A program made the translations under genes and the position numbers. Below, piece after piece: positions 5,861-6,382 of a stretch of 6,382 bases of DNA. The notes under the pieces were generated by a model. It saw only the letters and a list, made by a program, of their open reading frames with translations. It was not told the origin of the DNA and did no database searches. The stretch is taken from the NCBI GenBank assembly GCA_964473285.1, contig CAYYOI010000071.1:1-6382 (forward strand), in the 5' to 3' direction. The DNA is from JBNJGT01 sp964473285. GTDB lineage: Archaea > Nanobdellota > Nanobdellia > Woesearchaeales > JACJVW01. Numbering within the stretch: the first letter of the stretch is position 1; each line of letters begins with the position of its first letter.

Positions 5861-6343
5861 ATGAACCCTATAATGATTAGGAATAGTGTGATATCGCATT
5901 ATACCACAAGACCGGCATTCCTTTCTGACAAGATAGAACAGGAACTAATTGACCTCATAAATCATGATAAGCTAAACGACTTTTACGATAAAGCATCAAA
6001 GCTCATCAATAACACACGAGACATAGCAAATCTCTATATCTATCTCTTCGACAAAGTAAAACAAAACAAGCAATTCATAAACCAGGTATGTTGGCGCATG
6101 TTCAACCTGAGCTCCCTAGGATGGCTAAGACTACATGACCCCCAGATCATCCGTTTCTGCAAGAAACTCGCAACGGATAAGAACCTGCAACAAGAACTAA
6201 AAGAGATAAAGACAGTAAGATGGTTCGACGAATACTATCAATATGTAATTCTGGAACAAAAGATTTGCAATAATCAGGATATTGAAAAAAGCATAAAAGA
6301 ATACTACCAATACCTTGAAACCCTTCTGAAGGAGTTTTTCTAA
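5861..6343 (+). CDS. Hypothetical all-helical soluble protein
   Basis: I recognise no family for this 160-aa protein. It has no membrane segment or signal peptide and looks almost entirely alpha-helical, with charged amphipathic stretches (22-75 and 95-160) and an aromatic-rich C-terminal part (WFDEYYQYVI at 121-130, YYQYL at 148-152). Two cysteines (C77, C100) and a third at C136 are too spread out for an obvious metal site. The ATG at 5861 is chosen over an in-frame ATG at 5873 because the TATA box at 5831-5838 sits at the standard distance. It lies 30 bp downstream of the membrane kinase on the same strand, so a functional link is possible, but its own promoter weakens the operon argument. 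Confidence 0.75.
   Translation: MNPIMIRNSVISHYTTRPAFLSDKIEQELIDLINHDKLNDFYDKASKLINNTRDIANLYIYLFDKVKQNKQFINQVCWRMFNLSSLGWLRLHDPQIIRFCKKLATDKNLQQELKEIKTVRWFDEYYQYVILEQKICNNQDIEKSIKEYYQYLETLLKEFF
6317..6339 (+). terminator. Imperfect hairpin followed by T5 at the end of the 160-aa gene
   Basis: CCTT and AAGG pair around CTG, and the stem extends through AAAC/GTTT past a single bulged A, running into a T5 tract (6335-6339) just before the stop codon. Archaeal termination mainly needs T-rich tracts. Here the T-run is short and inside the coding end, so the call is weak. Confidence 0.25.
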
Positions 6344-6346
6344 AAA
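6339..6346 (+). promoter_or_regulatory. Weak TATA box (TCTAAAAA) for the gene at the right edge
   Basis: TCTAAAAA differs by one base from the box at 192-199, and its centre is 26.5 bp from the ATG at 6369. It overlaps the stop codon of the preceding gene. An AT-repeat (6353-6364) lies between it and the ATG, where the initiator would be. Confidence 0.4.
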
Positions 6347-6368
6347 ATAGTAGAATATATATATTAAA

Positions 6369-6382
6369 ATGGCAGGATACCA
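6369..6382 (+). CDS. First codons of a gene running off the right edge
   Basis: ATG followed by Ala-Gly-Tyr and two bases of a fourth codon after the start is all that is visible. It is listed because the ATG stands at the standard 26.5-bp distance from a TATA-like box, after AT-rich bases as at the other leaderless starts. The nearest GGAG (6331-6334) is too far upstream to act as a Shine-Dalgarno. The product cannot be told. Confidence 0.45.

Noticed and set aside
1..6382. CRISPR array, tRNA, rRNA, insertion sequence or integrase
   Set aside because: No regularly spaced direct repeats, cloverleaf, rRNA-like segment, transposase motif or terminal inverted repeats were seen.

Overview
The window is about 6.4 kb of AT-rich, gene-dense DNA that looks archaeal. 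Most first-in-unit genes have a TATA box of the form TTTATAAA or a close variant. Measured from the box centre, the start ATG lies the same distance away, about 26.5 bp, in front of the genes at 222, 3458 and 5861, and probably also 90 and 6369. That is the geometry of archaeal TBP/TFB promoters giving leaderless mRNAs. A gene inside an operon, at 1457 on the minus strand, instead has a strong Shine-Dalgarno. Small unrecognised proteins and a bacterial-type UvrB would fit a DPANN-like archaeon (Woesearchaeota/Pacearchaeota style). That lineage is an inference: there is no rRNA or marker gene here.

Left part (1-1027). A promoter-rich stretch of about 220 bp holds a 17-bp palindrome, two similar AGCATCTT-plus-TATA elements and a possible 16-codon leaderless ORF. 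It is followed by two short plus-strand ORFs, 222-452 (76 aa, one hydrophobic segment) and 500-1027 (175 aa, TTG start). The second has no promoter of its own. The pair may be one gene broken by frameshifts, or a coupled pair.

Middle (1017-3436). A minus-strand operon of uvrB (nucleotide excision repair helicase) and a cysteine-rich 146-aa protein, joined by a 4-nt ATGA overlap. Its end overlaps the end of the 175-aa ORF tail to tail by 11 bp.

Right part (3428-6382). A 790-aa membrane protein is divergent from uvrB and appears to share its palindromic TATA box. It has a basic N-terminus, one membrane segment, an approximately 165-residue probable external domain with a beta-propeller-blade-like stretch, three more membrane segments, a TPR-like helical region and a C-terminal aminoglycoside-phosphotransferase/choline-kinase-like domain. 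A 160-aa all-helical protein with its own TATA box follows, and the first codons of another gene run off the right edge.

The most interesting content is this receptor-kinase-like protein, together with a juxtamembrane signature, KAGxKKxKxxFxxG, that it shares with the 76-aa ORF on the other side of uvrB. This suggests a small lineage-specific family of membrane proteins built on one anchor module, one member carrying a cytoplasmic kinase and the other short or decaying.
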